Shown: positions 46,235 to 58,036 of the stretch, in pieces
Numbering within the stretch: the stretch's first letter is position 1
Layout: each line of letters opens with the position of its first letter
Source of the DNA: Sepioteuthis lessoniana
Taxonomy: Eukaryota; Mollusca; Cephalopoda; Myopsida; Loliginidae
Direction of reading: 5' to 3'
NCBI GenBank assembly: GCA_963585895.1
Contig: OY757904.1
Location: 66,376,050 to 66,440,049 of the forward strand
DNA: 64,000 nucleotides
Position numbers and translations under genes: made by a program
The notes under the pieces: generated by a model
What the model saw: only the letters and a program-made list of their open reading frames with translations
What the model was told of the DNA's origin: nothing
The model's database searches: none

Positions 46235-46470
46235 AGGATGCAATGTTTTCAATGTTTTTAACAGAGTAAAATAACTTTCAATACAGCGTTTTCCTTCTAG
46301 ACTGGTTGGCATACTAAGGGTAAAAGAAACCGTTGCAAGAATAGCTTTATACCTGCTTTTTCAACAGCTAATTGTGCTATGCGAAATGGAAGCAGCTTAC
46401 TCCAGGAATTGAACTCAGGTAACCGTGTCCAAATTCTACGACGATAACCATTACACCACGAGCTCCTCCT
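46235..46470 (-). mobile_element. SINE family C, near-complete copy
   Basis: The right-end head has plus-strand 'aaccattacaccacgag' (A box region) and 'ggaattgaactcagg' (B box). The body and 3' section match the copy at 20.88-21.15 kb. Confidence 0.8.
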
Positions 46471-46544
46471 CTACTTCCTAATCAGTGACGATTGCGATAA
46501 TAGGTGTATTTATGCGTTTCCACAAGAAATAAATCCGAAATAAA

Positions 46545-46640
46545 AGGCAAACAGTTTCGTCCAGAATTTGAACTCGAATCAACGGATCCATTTCTCATGA
46601 GGATAATCATTGCTTCACTCACTGACGTAATATTAAAAAA
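46545..46640 (-). mobile_element. tRNA-like SINE head, isolated
   Basis: Plus-strand 'cagaatttgaactcgaatc' and 'gaggataatcattgcttcac' are the B and A box regions of a family B/C head. No body follows. Confidence 0.5.
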
Positions 46641-46934
46641 AAAAGATGCAAACGTCTCTTTCACAAATTGCATTTAAACTAGAAAGAAGAAAAATAAAAA
46701 TTGCAACACCATGAGGAAAAAAGCCGAGTTTGACCTCCGTTCATAATATGCATATATTTATACTCCTTTTCTTTTCGAAACTTTGCTCGTATTGATATGT
46801 ATATGCTAACGTTTACTTTAGTATCGATGTTATATGTCCGCTTAATCTTAAGTTAATTGAAGTCCTTATTCTGGTTCTTATAATTTTTTTTTTCTGGCAG
46901 TAAACTTTTTCCCTTTTCCTCTTTCTTTGATCAA
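46641..46934. other. Anonymous AT-rich DNA
   Basis: No feature was recognised. Confidence 0.5.
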
Positions 46935-47135
46935 TAGCATATAACCCTTCGCGGTTTATTTAATGCTAAAGCCACCCTTGAAGTTGAACAGTTTTGCTAG
47001 TTTAGTCATAGCTGAGGAGACACGAGGGTTTATGACATTCCCAATAGTATTAGTCCAAAAGGGAATATAATAGTACGATTGGAATTCGAACTCAAAAACC
47101 ATCTTGTCGCAGTCCATCACATTATATAGTTCACT
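46935..47135 (-). mobile_element. SINE family B, copy 2
   Basis: Plus-strand tail 'atagcatataacccttcg', then 'ttagtcatagctgagg' and the head 'attggaattcgaactc'. Confidence 0.7.
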
Positions 47136-47859
47136 GCAGTTATTTCTTCACTTTTTTTTAATGTAAAATACATCGGTGGCACACAACATAATGTGTTCAA
47201 GCCATTTGCTAAAAAAATTTCTGGTTGAACAAATGTATTGCACACATAAATTAGAAGTTTATTTTCCTTAGAAAACTACGTTATGAAATCACGCAACATA
47301 ACGAATGCTCAAATGGGACTTGACATAATTCAATAATTTCAACTGCTGAACAATGATGCAACTAAACAAAATCTTGTCAAGAGATTATCAACTGAAAATA
47401 AAAATTTATTTTAATGTTAATCCAACTCGTTATCATTTGCGTTGTGCCCTTTATAAAGCGTATATTGCTCTTTTTAAGTCTATCTTGTAATATTTCTCCT
47501 GCTCCTCTCACCTTTCATATTTTCAATACCAGACATATACACTGGGAATAAGATATAAGGATATTTCCGATGATTTGTCATTTAACCAAAGTCATAAAAT
47601 AATAATAATTATGCCAGAAATCACCCCTGCGTGTTCTGTCCCTCCCAACAGTTAATTAAGTAATTGTGATATTTTCTCAGAGGAAATATCTGGACGACTG
47701 AGTTTTGGTGTAAAACTCAAAAGCCAAAGGCTTACTCCACATTCTGAATATTAAAGAACTAACCTTTTTATACCAACGTAGGATTCATTCACTTTCTAAT
47801 TTATCATATATGAAAATGTGAAAAAAAGCCTAAAATATTCTAGTTTGTGAGTCCCAGCG
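47136..47859. other. Anonymous AT-rich DNA
   Basis: No feature was recognised. Confidence 0.5.
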
Positions 47860-48055
47860 ACTTAATAGCAAACGTACTGAATGACGTTATGTCATAACGT
47901 TCACTTTAAGATTGATGCCCTTGGGAAAAGTATAAGCCTCCTTATTTCACCAGCTATGGGTAAAATAATATCACAGCTGTTCTTCCACGGAGATGGATTC
48001 AGTATGAAACAATTCCCAAGTTTTAATATGCCATAAAACAGAAACTAAAACTAAA
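47860..48055 (+). mobile_element. SINE family B, sense copy
   Basis: It contains 'cttgggaaaagtataagc', 'ccagctatgggtaaaat' and the 3' tail 'tttaatatgccataaaac', the reverse complement of the tail order seen at 50.7 kb. The head is weak. Confidence 0.6.
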
Positions 48056-48239
48056 TTGTTTGAGCTTAACGTTGCGTTAATGCCCATAGGAAAGCAATGA
48101 ATCCATTTGCACCTAGCAATATCAATGTAAAAGTAATGGGGAACACTCGATTCTTAGTTAGGTAACAAGTCTCGAAGCAAGATTCTCTTTAAAATGAACT
48201 TATGCAGAGACATTGGCTAAATGGATATATTTGGAAACG

Positions 48240-48495
48240 TTCTTGTTATAATTGTTACCGACGTAGGAAATGGACACAGCAACACGGGTTCAAATCGTGT
48301 TTGTATTTCACATAGTTCTGATCACCTTAGGAAATATATAAACCAAACCATTTACCTCTAGATATTGGTAAATAGTAGGGCTGACTGAATCCATTAACCT
48401 TACTACGGCAACCATTCTATGAGCAGGGAAACTGATTTCAAAACAGTTAAATACTGCTTAAGAATTAGCATTGTGTCGGACCCTACGACTGTCCC
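48240..48495 (+). mobile_element. SINE family C, sense copy
   Basis: The tRNA-like head shows 'ttgttaccgacgtagg' and the B box 'acgggttcaaatcgtg'. The body is diverged. Confidence 0.6.
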
Positions 48496-48535
48496 GGATT
48501 CGAAAATAAAAATATGATAATGATTTTTCAGAAAT

Positions 48536-48959
48536 GAAGGAGCTTTGGGGGAATGCAGAGTACCTCTTCATTGACATCTCTCCGAGGACAACTCTATCCT
48601 GGAGTGGAAGGACCTTATATCGGACTATCCGTGGGTCAAATAGAACTAAACTGTACTTATTCTAAACTGAATTGCTTCAAATAGAACGTTTTGACATTTA
48701 AACTGAGTATTGATGCTAAAGGGAATTGTTTGAAATAAAACTGTTTTGCATGCTCAATTGAATTGATTGAAAGAGAATTTTGATAAAGATCAATAGCTTG
48801 AAATAGAAATGTTTTTGACAATGTAACCATGTACTTATGCTAAACTGAATTGTTTGAAATAGAACTATTTATTTGTATAAAATGGATTTTGCATTAAAAA
48901 ACGTACGATGATTGATATGCCACAGAACTTAAACAAACAAACAAACAAACAAACAAACT
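48536..48959 (+). repeat. Composite minisatellite repeat, copy 4, with (AAAC)n tail
   Basis: The order is core (48536-48650), about four 55-bp units (48651-48875), the tail 'gattgatatgccacagaac' (48910-48928) and an (AAAC)n run to 48958. The short tandem tail is what one expects of an element copied by reverse transcription. Confidence 0.88.
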
Positions 48960-49084
48960 AGCTAACCATATTATTATGCTACAGATAAGCTCCGCCTCCA
49001 GTTCAGATACTTATGCATACATTTATGCCACTAAGTAGTGAACATCTGGACAAAAAATTGTTCGTAGTTTAACACAATTTCAAA

Positions 49085-49400
49085 ATGCTAAGAATTAATT
49101 TTTTATTTATTGCAGACATTTTGTCTTCATGTTAGTAGTTTTTGTGTTGTTTCTTCTTCCCGACATTTCGGCCGAATTTCACCTCTGGCCTTCTTCAGGT
49201 GATTAACCGCGACCTCCGATAGGAATACTGAGTCTTGTAACCGTATCCCCAGTAATTACTGCCTTCCATACGTGTTGTCTATCGCACCATGTTTTTGACC
49301 AAGTAAACATCTAGCCAGCTTGGGTAGGAATTGGACCCACTATCTTCTGACAATGCTCACCTGGAATTAATTCTCAGATTAAAAAGCCTCGTCTCAAAAT
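49085..49400 (-). mobile_element. Penelope-like element 3' end (tentative)
   Basis: On the minus strand 'cacctgaagaaggcc' is followed within 40 bp by 'ggccgaaatgtcggg'. This pairing is common just downstream of the coding region of Penelope-like retroelements. No coding part was recognised upstream. Confidence 0.4.
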
Positions 49401-49726
49401 GATTCCAATTAAAGACAATTCAAAATGCTATTTAATACAATGGTAATTAATATATAGTGTTCATTATTTTCTTTTTTAAAAAACATTATTTTTTTCGAAT
49501 TTAAAACATGTTTAATGATAATTTTTTTTTTTTAGAATCTCGACTTTGTTTTGATTTTTTTTTGTTTTAGATTGTAAAATTATCACCCACGAATATCAAT
49601 ACAAATCGCCTCTGCAATGAATGATAGAATTGCTCATTTCTCTGACCTTTCTGGGGCTTCTATATCCGTTCTTGAATCCAAGAATTGTACTGCCATGAAT
49701 GAAAGGATATGCATTTTAAGCATGGA

Positions 49727-49729
<3 letters not shown>
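49401..49729. other. Anonymous AT-rich DNA
   Basis: No feature was recognised. Confidence 0.5.

Positions 49730-49788
<59 letters not shown>
49730..49788. repeat. (TA)n microsatellite
   Basis: About 29 TA units. Confidence 0.98.
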
Positions 49789-49791
<3 letters not shown>

Positions 49792-50057
49792 CCTGCTTTA
49801 AGAAAATGATGAATAAATATTTGACAAAGTCTACAAAAAACCTATTCTTTTCACACTCCCATGTTCCTGACATTTACTCTAGTTTCCCCTTTCCATAATC
49901 GATCGGGTGCTATGAACCTTGCCAAATGTATGCGCACATTATCGTAAATAAAGCACTGCGATTAATATCACCGAACGTATCATATAAAAAAAGACAACTC
50001 TAATATCACAAAGACTATCTCTCAAAGGTATCAATTTTTTTCTTACGATATAAATGA
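49789..50057. other. Anonymous DNA
   Basis: No feature was recognised. Confidence 0.5.
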
Positions 50058-50060
50058 ATG

Positions 50061-50107
<47 letters not shown>

Positions 50108-50130
50108 ATGTGTGTGTGTGTGTGTGTCTG
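50058..50130. repeat. (TA)n-(TG)n microsatellite
   Basis: TA units pass into interrupted TG units. Confidence 0.96.
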
Positions 50131-50262
50131 TGTGAGAGAGATTCTGGGAAAATATAAGCAATTACTTGGATGAGTATACTTAAGTTTCATGCCAAAGCAA
50201 TTCAAAAATGCACACACACAAAAACACACACGTATTCACACCACTTATATATGTATTTAATT

Positions 50263-50320
50263 TTGTCTCCATGATTCATTATATATATATATATATATAT
50301 ATAATGAATCATGGACACAA
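50263..50320. repeat. 58-bp near-perfect palindrome with (TA)n centre
   Basis: The arms 'tccatgattcatt' and 'aatgaatcatgga' flank a TA run. Positions 50268-50315 are perfectly self-complementary, and the match extends to 50263-50320 with a single mismatch pair. A (TG)n run follows at about 50330-50349. Confidence 0.97.
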
Positions 50321-50349
50321 CACATGTATGTGTGTGTGTGTGTGTGTGT

Positions 50350-50702
50350 CGGTGCAGCATCATTTTCTTTTATTAGATTAAAGAACGACGTCTAGTCAGA
50401 TTATCGCCTTACATAGCGCTAATGTCTAATTTTGCAAAACTCCACAGACAATTTCGAATTAAAAAGTCCATTACAGCTATTACAATTTATTTGGGGAATC
50501 GTATGCTAGTAGTATTTGCTCCATCTTTCCTCTGTGTATGGAATCAAATGCTTTTGAGAACTATGTCAACAATAACTTTGCCTATAGACATTTTGCGCAT
50601 GCTCCATCGATGATTTGACTAACATTTAGAATCCTTGAGGTTGTGGATCGATTTCTAAAACAATTCCGATTTTTTCTGAGAATTTTCTCGATTTCTGCTG
50701 CT
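50350..50702. other. Anonymous DNA
   Basis: The 63-codon plus frame at 50422-50613 has no recognised motif. Confidence 0.45.
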
Positions 50703-50928
50703 TTGTTTAATGGCATATCAACCTCTGTAGGTTATTTCATACCAATGCTATTCTCCTAGAAGAACAGTCGTGGTACTATTTAACCCATAGCTTGGAGGAT
50801 AAGAGGGTTTCTACCTTTCCTAAGGGTATTTGCTCGAAAGTGAACGTAATTGCGCGACTGGAGTACGAACTTGCTTAGTACGATTCTGCAGTCCATCGCT
50901 TTAACCATTACACCACGAGGACACCTCC
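50703..50928 (-). mobile_element. SINE family B, best copy
   Basis: On the plus strand: tail 'ggcatatcaacctctgtagg', body 'ctatttaacccatagc', head 'actggagtacgaactt' (B box) and 'taaccattacaccacgagg' (A box). It shares the tail with the composite minisatellite repeats. Confidence 0.85.
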
Positions 50929-51214
50929 AACCTTTCTGCTTGGATATTATTGTGAAGTATAACATAATAGATTTTAGACCAATAGCATAAAGAGTTTTAC
51001 TTCTGTAGTTCATAGTGATTCAGCTGTGAATTTTCTTTTGGAAATGAGAAAGTGCAGCGTTTTGTTTATTTCTCTATATATTTATAGATTGCGTTGACTT
51101 ATCAAATTTTCTTGCCTACCATACTTCAGGAGGTATTTAATCGAAGCATGCAAATATTCAGCTCTTATTTATTCATCTTTTTTTCAGATAAGAAGCAGAT
51201 GATATATCGGAGAA

Positions 51215-51840
51215 ACTATGACAGCCTTAGACAACATAAATGATTTAGAGTTTCTTGCACAAAATACTTGTCCAAACCGCATCCCTGCTGCAGTGTCTGG
51301 AGCAATCAGCCATATTCAGATTCTACATGAACATAAATAAAACTTAGTCCATTTGTTTTGAATAATAAAGTAAGACTCCCCTTCAAGTAGCTGATCTCTA
51401 AAATTAGTTGACGAATTAACTTACGTACCTTGGCTGTAAAATTTCATCTGCTGAATGCGATATCAACAAATGCCTACGAAAAGCAAGGATGATATTGAAA
51501 GTTTATTGATCATGGGGGAATCTGATCTCTCAGACCAAATAAAACAGGAGTTTTTCCAATTAGTGTGTGTCTATACTACTGAATGGATGCACGACCTAGG
51601 CGTGAAGTAAAATCCTGGAGATAAGCTAGATTGTAACTGAAAAAGATGCCTTCAATTCTTTTTAAACAAATCTTAGAAGCAGCACCAAAAAAACATTTTT
51701 AAAAAATCTAAAACAGATTCTATAGCGCCACTTGCCACTCATCTCAAAAAAGCTTTAGAAAGAACGAACAAGTCATAAGTGGCATACATTAAGTTTGTAC
51801 GAACACATGATGTTTTTTAAAGGAACTGTCACGAGAGATA
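51215..51840 (+). mobile_element. Diverged RTE-like LINE fragment
   Basis: Short plus-strand blocks follow the RTE order: a region after the Tyr-Ala-Asp-Asp box (Leu-Ala-Gln-Asn-Thr, about 51255), Thr-Tyr-Leu-Gly-Cys-Lys-Ile-Ser-Ser (about 51422), and Ser-Ile-Leu-Leu-Asn-Gly-Cys-Thr-Thr (about 51569). It is much more diverged than the other RTE copies and ends at a GA microsatellite. Confidence 0.65.
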
Positions 51841-51841
51841 G

Positions 51842-51845
<4 letters not shown>

Positions 51846-51890
<45 letters not shown>
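51846..51890. repeat. (GA)n microsatellite
   Basis: About 22 GA units, the only long GA run in the window. Confidence 0.98.
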
Positions 51891-51893
<3 letters not shown>

Positions 51894-52064
51894 CAGGGAA
51901 CACCACACTGTCAGCATAATGGTTATGTTGAAGTTGATGTATATGGTACACACATATTGAAAGTGATCAAATTTCTGCAAGTTAGAGATGCAGTAATTAT
52001 TATCTTACTCCTTGCGGCTTTTTTTTGCAATAGTGTTTGTTGAGGGCGCTTTGGGGATCGAGCC
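51891..52064. other. Anonymous DNA
   Basis: No feature was recognised. Confidence 0.5.
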
Positions 52065-52140
52065 AGTTACAATTAGTATCACCGTTACTGTGAGGTTCGA
52101 TAGTTTTTTTTTGTCCTCTGACAAGGTCTAAGTATTTATC
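52065..52140 (-). mobile_element. REL-endo LINE, 75-bp fragment
   Basis: Plus-strand 'acaattagtatcaccgtta' and 'caaggtctaagtatttatc' match the segment before the Glu-Thr-Ile-Gln region, as in fragment 3 at about 3122-3200. It lies just beyond the 3' end of the large copy to its right and repeats an internal part of it, so it is a separate fragment. Confidence 0.6.
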
Positions 52141-52149
52141 TCTCTTTTA

Positions 52150-54825
52150 TATTTTCTTACTCATTGAGATTTTTCACAACAGTTTTAGTTGATGGTCTTT
52201 CACTGGTGACTGAATGACCGCAAATCTCTTCAAGTCTCTTGGACACTTCTCAGTATTCTGGCCGTACTAAATTGTGCCATAGTTTGAATGGTCTCCAATT
52301 TTCCTCCAACCTCCAAATACTCCAGTCCCTTTAATAATTCTTTTAGTTACTATACCAAAAGCACCAATGACGTTTGGTAAAATTGTCACCTTTATGTTCC
52401 ATAGTTTTTTTCAATTCTCTAGCATAGTAGGCGTACTTATCCTTCTTTTCACATTCTTTCAGTTTTATTCTGTAGTCAGCCGGGACAGCAAAGTCCACTA
52501 TTTTGCAAATTGTCTTTTTTTTTTCTTTTTGTGCATAATTATAAAGACTGGTCTTCTGGACGAGATTAGGTGATCCGTTTGTATGTGAAAGTCCTACAGT
52601 AGTTTACGTGTGTTATTTTCTAGAACAGCTGCCGGGTTGTACATTTAACATTTATTCGTATGGTGAAATTTGAATATCTTGCTATTCTCCCTGTTGATCA
52701 CCTTGCCCAATCAGTCGTGTCTAGTCTTATACTCCTACTGTGCTAATTTGCTGCATTCACTTATTATGTGATCGATGGTTTCGTCTCAATCACCACATAA
52801 CCTACATTTATTAATGTGTTGCGTCTTATCTATTCTCGCTTTGATATAAGCGGTTCTTATGGCTTTGTTTTGTGCTGCTTTTCGGAGGGATTCCCATTCT
52901 CTCTAAAACTTCCTTTTCCTAGCCACGTCCTTTTCTTCTCACATGAGATGTTGTTTATTGGTTGTTTAAAATGTCCATAGAGTTATTTTCTTCCTATTTT
53001 TGTTGCTTAGTTGTCATTCTGTTGTCTATCGTGTTGTCAGTATCATTTTTGATAGCTGTAATCAGCCCTCCATCTTTTTTCTATGTAGTCTTCGAGTCGT
53101 TGTATGGATGCGTAAACGATATCTTCGATGCTGGCATGTCTTCTTCCTCCGGTCATTCTTGATACATATAGTCTGTCAACGTCGTCTCTGGGACGTAATG
53201 GCTTATGCATTGTCATTACTTTTCTTGTTCTTTGGTTCATTTGCTTAAGTTCTCTTGACCATTTCAAAAAAGGTTCCCGAATATCGAACAAGGGGTATAG
53301 TCAGGTATTCCTTCCTTTGATAAAGTTTCTGCTTCATAGTTTTTTCTCGAGTAACGTTTTAGTTCTCCTTAGATATTCTTTCCTATTTTTTTCTCCCATC
53401 TCCACCTGCTTGATGGTGTCAGCCTCCAAGTGTTTGGAGGTTTCCTTTTCTCCGATCGTTCTAATCTTGTTTTGGTTTGGTAGTTCTAATCAGCAAGTTA
53501 GATGTCGTATTCCACTTTTCATTACTAGCATGGCACATTTTTCTATGCCAAATTCCACCCATATGCCCTCAATATATATTCTAACTACGTGTATCAGAGT
53601 TTACAGTTCTTTTTCATTTTTTGCAAACAGTTTGACGTCATCCATGTACATTAGGTGATAGACCATTTCCTGCGATATACTATGTTTGTATGCAGCTGTG
53701 CATTTTCTGAGTATATTGTTAAGTGACATTATGGCAATTATGAATAGTAGCGGTGATAGTGCATCTCCTTGAAAAGCTAAGCTTCTTTCTCCGGCTGTCA
53801 ATTCCACTTTCGAGGTTGTCATGGTTTTCTCGATAAAAAATTTATGCATTAATCTAATATTTTGTACATTTTCAGTCAGTTTATTATCCATCCTTGCAGG
53901 ACCATGTCAAATGCCTTTTCGTTGTCAATCCAGTACTTAGCTAATTTTTCCGTCTTGTCTTGCTCTCGTTTAGGATGTGCTGATCTATGTAAAATAATTC
54001 TTCTGTGCCTCTGGATCTATTGCGGTATCCTTTCTGCTCCTTAGGGAACATCCACTGCTTCTTAACGATTAATAAATATCTTTCCTAATTTGTGCTGTTT
54101 ATATTTTCCAAATCATTCGTAGGCAGGTTATGGGTCTGTAGTTGTTTCTGACTGTTTCTTTGATGGGTCATTTTAGATCAAGGAGGTATTTCATTTGGTC
54201 ATCCATTCGGGTACGTGTGCTCTTTCTAGGCATGTATTCCTTTTTAGAGCTAGTCTGTCGTGAATAGAGGTGAAATTCTTGAACCAGAAGCGTTGTATTC
54301 CATCATAGCCTGTCATTTTCCACTTTGATATATTTTAGTGTCGTTTTGAATAAATCGATGTGTATTTCCGCTTTCGGACCTTCTTCGAGTCCTTCTAATT
54401 CTCTTTTAATGTTGTTTATCCATTCGGCCATATCATTGTTTTTTTGTTTGCTATATTTCAGTCCAAAATTCTTCGGTTTCTGCTACACCCTGTTGTTGGT
54501 AGGTTTTCGTGTCATTTCCTCCCGATTGTTGATAGAATTTTCTTTCATCGTTCTGGAATTTCCTGTTTTGTCTGTATTATTTACCCTTTGTCTATATCTG
54601 TTTAATCTTCCTTCTTTGGCCAGTACTTTCTAGTTTATTTCCTCAACTTGCACTGTCATCTTTTCTTGTGTTGCTTTTTCCTTTTTATTTTTACATATTC
54701 TAGCGTCTTTCATTTGTTTTATCATTTTTTTTCCCTGTTTTTGTAGATTTTATCTGCCTTTCCAGTCGAATTTCCCTCCCTGATTTTGATATTTGCTTCG
54801 TATTTTTGAGGGGATATTATAATTA
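52150..54825 (-). mobile_element. REL-endo LINE, large minus-strand copy
   Basis: Minus-strand order: Glu-Ile-Arg-Leu-Glu-Arg-Gln-Ile-Lys (about 54770-54740); reverse transcriptase with Phe-Gln-Gly-Asp-Ala-Leu-Ser-Pro-Leu-Leu (about 53775-53745) and an intact Tyr-Met-Asp-Asp box (53637-53648). The post-RT region is open for 82 codons at 53043-53291. A zinc knuckle Cys-x2-Cys-x8-His-x4-Cys lies at about 52755-52805. The endonuclease segment at about 52430-52560 has lost its Pro-Asp pair. The 3' end is at about 52150. Frameshifts split the frame, but segments of 96 and 82 codons survive. It is 5'-truncated beside a (TAG/TAA)n tract at 54818-54844. Confidence 0.9.
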
Positions 54826-54844
54826 TTAGTAGTAGTAGTAGTAG
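54818..54844. repeat. Short (TAG)n/(TAA)n tract
   Basis: 'attattagtagtagtagtag' sits at the 5' truncation point of the REL-endo LINE copy. Confidence 0.9.
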
Positions 54845-54884
54845 AATGTTCCTAATTATTTCAGAACTGTTTATAACAGTTTGG

Positions 54885-56180
54885 ATACAAAATTTGCTAC
54901 GTTATTCAAAATGTGTTCAGTTAAATTTGTTAATGACATGATATATGTATGTAAAAGTTTTTTAAGTGAAATGTTAGGTTTGTTAAGAATAGTGTTTTCA
55001 TTACCTTTTTGTTCGTGAATTTTCAAAATTTTTAATTTGACAAATTTGAAAATGATTTGGGATAATGTAGGGGAATTTTCAACATAAAAAAATGTTAGTA
55101 CAAATTTTACTGACTTTAAGTAAAATCCTATGATTAATCCAATTTTCTATTTTGGTATGATGATTAGGTTCTTTTTTATCTGTAGAATTATTAAAAAATT
55201 AAGATTTTATATTCTTGTTGATTTGTATGAATGATATATACAAAACAAATGTAAAGAGTTGTTATTTTACACCTGGTCTCTTTTGTTACTGTGAATGTAA
55301 AAGGTCCTGATTCAAGAAATTCAGGATAAAAAAGAAACAAATCCAAGGCTAAGAAACGAAACCATGGGTAAAACTATTTTTTATTCATAAAACATATCAT
55401 ACTGAAAAAAGCAATGTGTCATACATCATGTGCACAGTTGATTATCTTGTTGATGGCAGTAATTTTCTTACCAGGATTTTCTAAACATTTTGGCATTTAC
55501 TTCTAGGAATATTTGTATATAATGATTTAATGTCTACAGAGGCTAATCTTTTATTTTTATGATTATATTATTAATTTCGTTGAATAAATCGTCAGAGTTT
55601 TCGACATAGGAATTTCTAACGGTATCAAAAAGAGGAGTTAATATTTTCACCAAAGCCTTGGCAATTTTTAAGGGTACTGTCTTAGGTTAAACTGTTTTTC
55701 TGTGATGAAATAGCAGGCTCATGAGTTTTAGAAAGTTCATACGTTTTAGGAATTTCATGGTAGAGATCAAACAATATAGACAAGAATTTTTCTTCTATAA
55801 TTATTTTTTAAGACTTAGCAAAATTATATTTTTTTTTAGTTATTTTTTCTTGTGTAATTTATCCGTATGTGTGTTCAAATAATCTCTCCAGTTTATTGTT
55901 TTCTTGAATAGTGTCCATGATGACAACATCATCTGCTTTATATGAATGTTTTATAATTACATGTTTATCTTTGACAAACTTCTTCCTGCAGCTAGATGTT
56001 TACTTGGTAAAGTCTTATTGATGTCATTAAAATGTTGTTGTCGTTGTGATTTGTCCCCGTAGATATATTTTCTTGAAATCTGAATAATAACGTCTAACGT
56101 TTTCATTTATAAGGTCCTCGATATTATGTTACTTGATTCCCGTGGCGAATTAAGATTAACCTGAAGTGCCTCCATATTGA
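54885..56180 (-). mobile_element. Penelope-like retroelement, copy 1, decayed
   Basis: Minus strand. The upstream part has Val-Val-Ile-Met-Asp-Thr-Ile-Gln (about 55930-55900). It then has Ile-Ala-Lys-Ala-Leu-Val-Lys-Ile-Leu-Thr-Pro-Leu-Phe-Asp-Thr (about 55660-55615) and Asn-Ser-Asp-Asp-Leu-Phe-Asn-Glu-Ile-Asn (about 55600-55570). This order is known from the start of Penelope-like reverse transcriptases. The thumb-like region follows at 55330-54890 and is duplicated in the second copy. No full frame survives and no GIY-YIG motif was seen. Confidence 0.7.
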
Positions 56181-56239
56181 TTGTACTGAGTTAGTTATTA
56201 GATATTCTATAAACAACAACATTCCTATCGACTTGTTTT

Positions 56240-57480
56240 CAATTGCTAATACTTTTCTCATAGTGTGTGCAGTTAAATTAATTGGTATAATGATATATCC
56301 ATTTCGTATTTTTTAAAGTGAAATATTTTTTAGGAATATTTTTTTTTATTACTTTTTCATTTGTAAATATTCAATACCGTGTATAAAATATCTGGAATAA
56401 CGTAGATGTGTAAATAGATTTTCTACATACTCGACTTAAAAAAAACAATGCGGGAACAAATTCTAAGGACTTTAAATAAAACTTATGATTGATTCATTTT
56501 TTTTTTTTTTGGCATTGTGATCAAGTTATTCTCATTTGTAGATTCATGGTAAATTTTGAATTATATATTCTAGTTAATTTTTATTGATAATATATCTAAA
56601 TAAAAAAGGGGTTGCTATTTTCAAGTTGGTAGGCAAAAATTATGGTAAATTCTATTTCCTTTAATTTATTTGTAATGTTTTTTATGCCAACCTATTCTGG
56701 ATATATGAAAATTACATAATCCATGTAACGCAAATACCTGGTCTCTTTGTCACTTTGAATTGAAAAGGACCTAATTCATGAAATTCCCACCGACGTGTTT
56801 CTAGTTGTTAGTTGTACATAGCTATTACAATTAGTGTTTCACTTCAAAATTATTTGCTTTATTGGAAATAGGTTTCTCGATTCAGGGTCCATTTGCAGTT
56901 TGATAGGGCATCTAATTTTGTTGTACAATTCAATTACTAATTAACTGGAATTTTCGGAAATAATACTTTCTGAAATCTCTTACATCTTCAATGGAAGATT
57001 TAAGGAAATGTTTAGATTTACCGGATAATGCAGTGAGAAGATATAAAAAAAAATAGATGCGCTTTTTGGTATCACCTTTTTTTTTTATCTATACTCATTC
57101 TTAGGACAGTCATCCTGAAATGAAAAGAGTTTCTAGTAAAAAAAATACGTTTTTTTAAATATTTTCGAATCATTTGTGTATCACAGTTTTTATTATAAAA
57201 GATTTCAGTATAAAATATTCAATTGGAAAAAGTCCCTTTTGAAGCTCACACATTCTTTCAATATAATTTATATCTGTTATCTATCAGGAAAATATTATAT
57301 AGAATAAAACTAGCTATGGTAATATTTTAAAGACTAAACTCAAATTCTAAAAAAATTACGTTTGTGGGCTGAAATATTCTAAGACTCCAAAGTTTATATG
57401 ATGTCATATCTACTGTTGATGACATCTTTTAAAAATAGTTTAATGTACTGCAACTTTGGTTGACGAATTAAATGGACTGC
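56240..57480 (-). mobile_element. Penelope-like retroelement, copy 2, decayed
   Basis: Minus strand. Arg-Tyr-Met-Asp-Tyr-Val-Ile-Phe-Ile (about 56730-56704) is the position of the catalytic Tyr-x-Asp-Asp box, with the second Asp changed. Phe-Leu-Asp-Ile-like and Tyr-His-Glu-Ser-Thr-Asn-Glu-Asn-Asn-Leu-Ile-Thr (about 56555-56520) follow, the place of the Arg-Lys-Pro-Thr-Asn motif in this class. It lies in the same orientation as copy 1. Upstream sequence to about 57480 is only tentatively included. Confidence 0.65.
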
Positions 57481-57747
57481 AAGGACTATATTGAAAAATG
57501 AAACACATATCCCCATTCCTCAAGAATATTTTGGTAAGTTCTTGAAATTTTCAGCCGATCATCATTACTAGAATTTCTTTCATATAATTTTCTCTCGATT
57601 GTCACCACAAAGGCCCAAAACGTTTACCTTTGGTTATTAGTAAAATGTGGCCTGTGAAAATTATAGCATAGATACGATAATTAATCCTGTAACTTTTTAC
57701 CACAAGATTCTTGCTGATGCACGACATCTGCTTTACAATTAATGCCT
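57481..57747. other. Anonymous AT-rich DNA
   Basis: No feature was recognised. Confidence 0.5.
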
Positions 57748-58036
57748 ATAGATCCTACTGTAGAAAGTTGGCGACCATAGTCGAGGATGACCTGAAGGCT
57801 CCCTTTTCGATAGCTTACTACACCAAGATGTAGAGGAGGGCGCTACTCCTTTCCCTGGATTGTTCCACTTTACCCTTGATCCGTATCTTATAATGCTGAG
57901 TGTTAAGCTAGGAGGCATCAAGTACCATTTTTTGAGTCTTTGGTATGACTCGACCTCGGATTGAACCCAGGTCTCCCGGGCCATTGACGAACACTCCAAC
58001 CGCTTGGCCAATGTCCGGTACATAGATCCAACTGTA
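57748..58036 (-). mobile_element. SINE family A, copy 6, with 15-bp target duplication
   Basis: The element (about 57763-58020) is flanked by ATAGATCCTACTGTA (57748-57762) and ATAGATCCAACTGTA (58022-58036), one mismatch in 15. The head 'gtaccggacattggccaag' with its A box and the B box 'gggttcaatccgagg' are well kept. The 117-codon minus frame over it is a product of the SINE. Confidence 0.95.

Noticed and set aside
53128-53658. 176-codon plus frame rich in Ser, Leu and Phe
   Set aside because: It is antisense to the minus-strand REL-endo LINE, whose minus frames carry the catalytic box and conserved segments.
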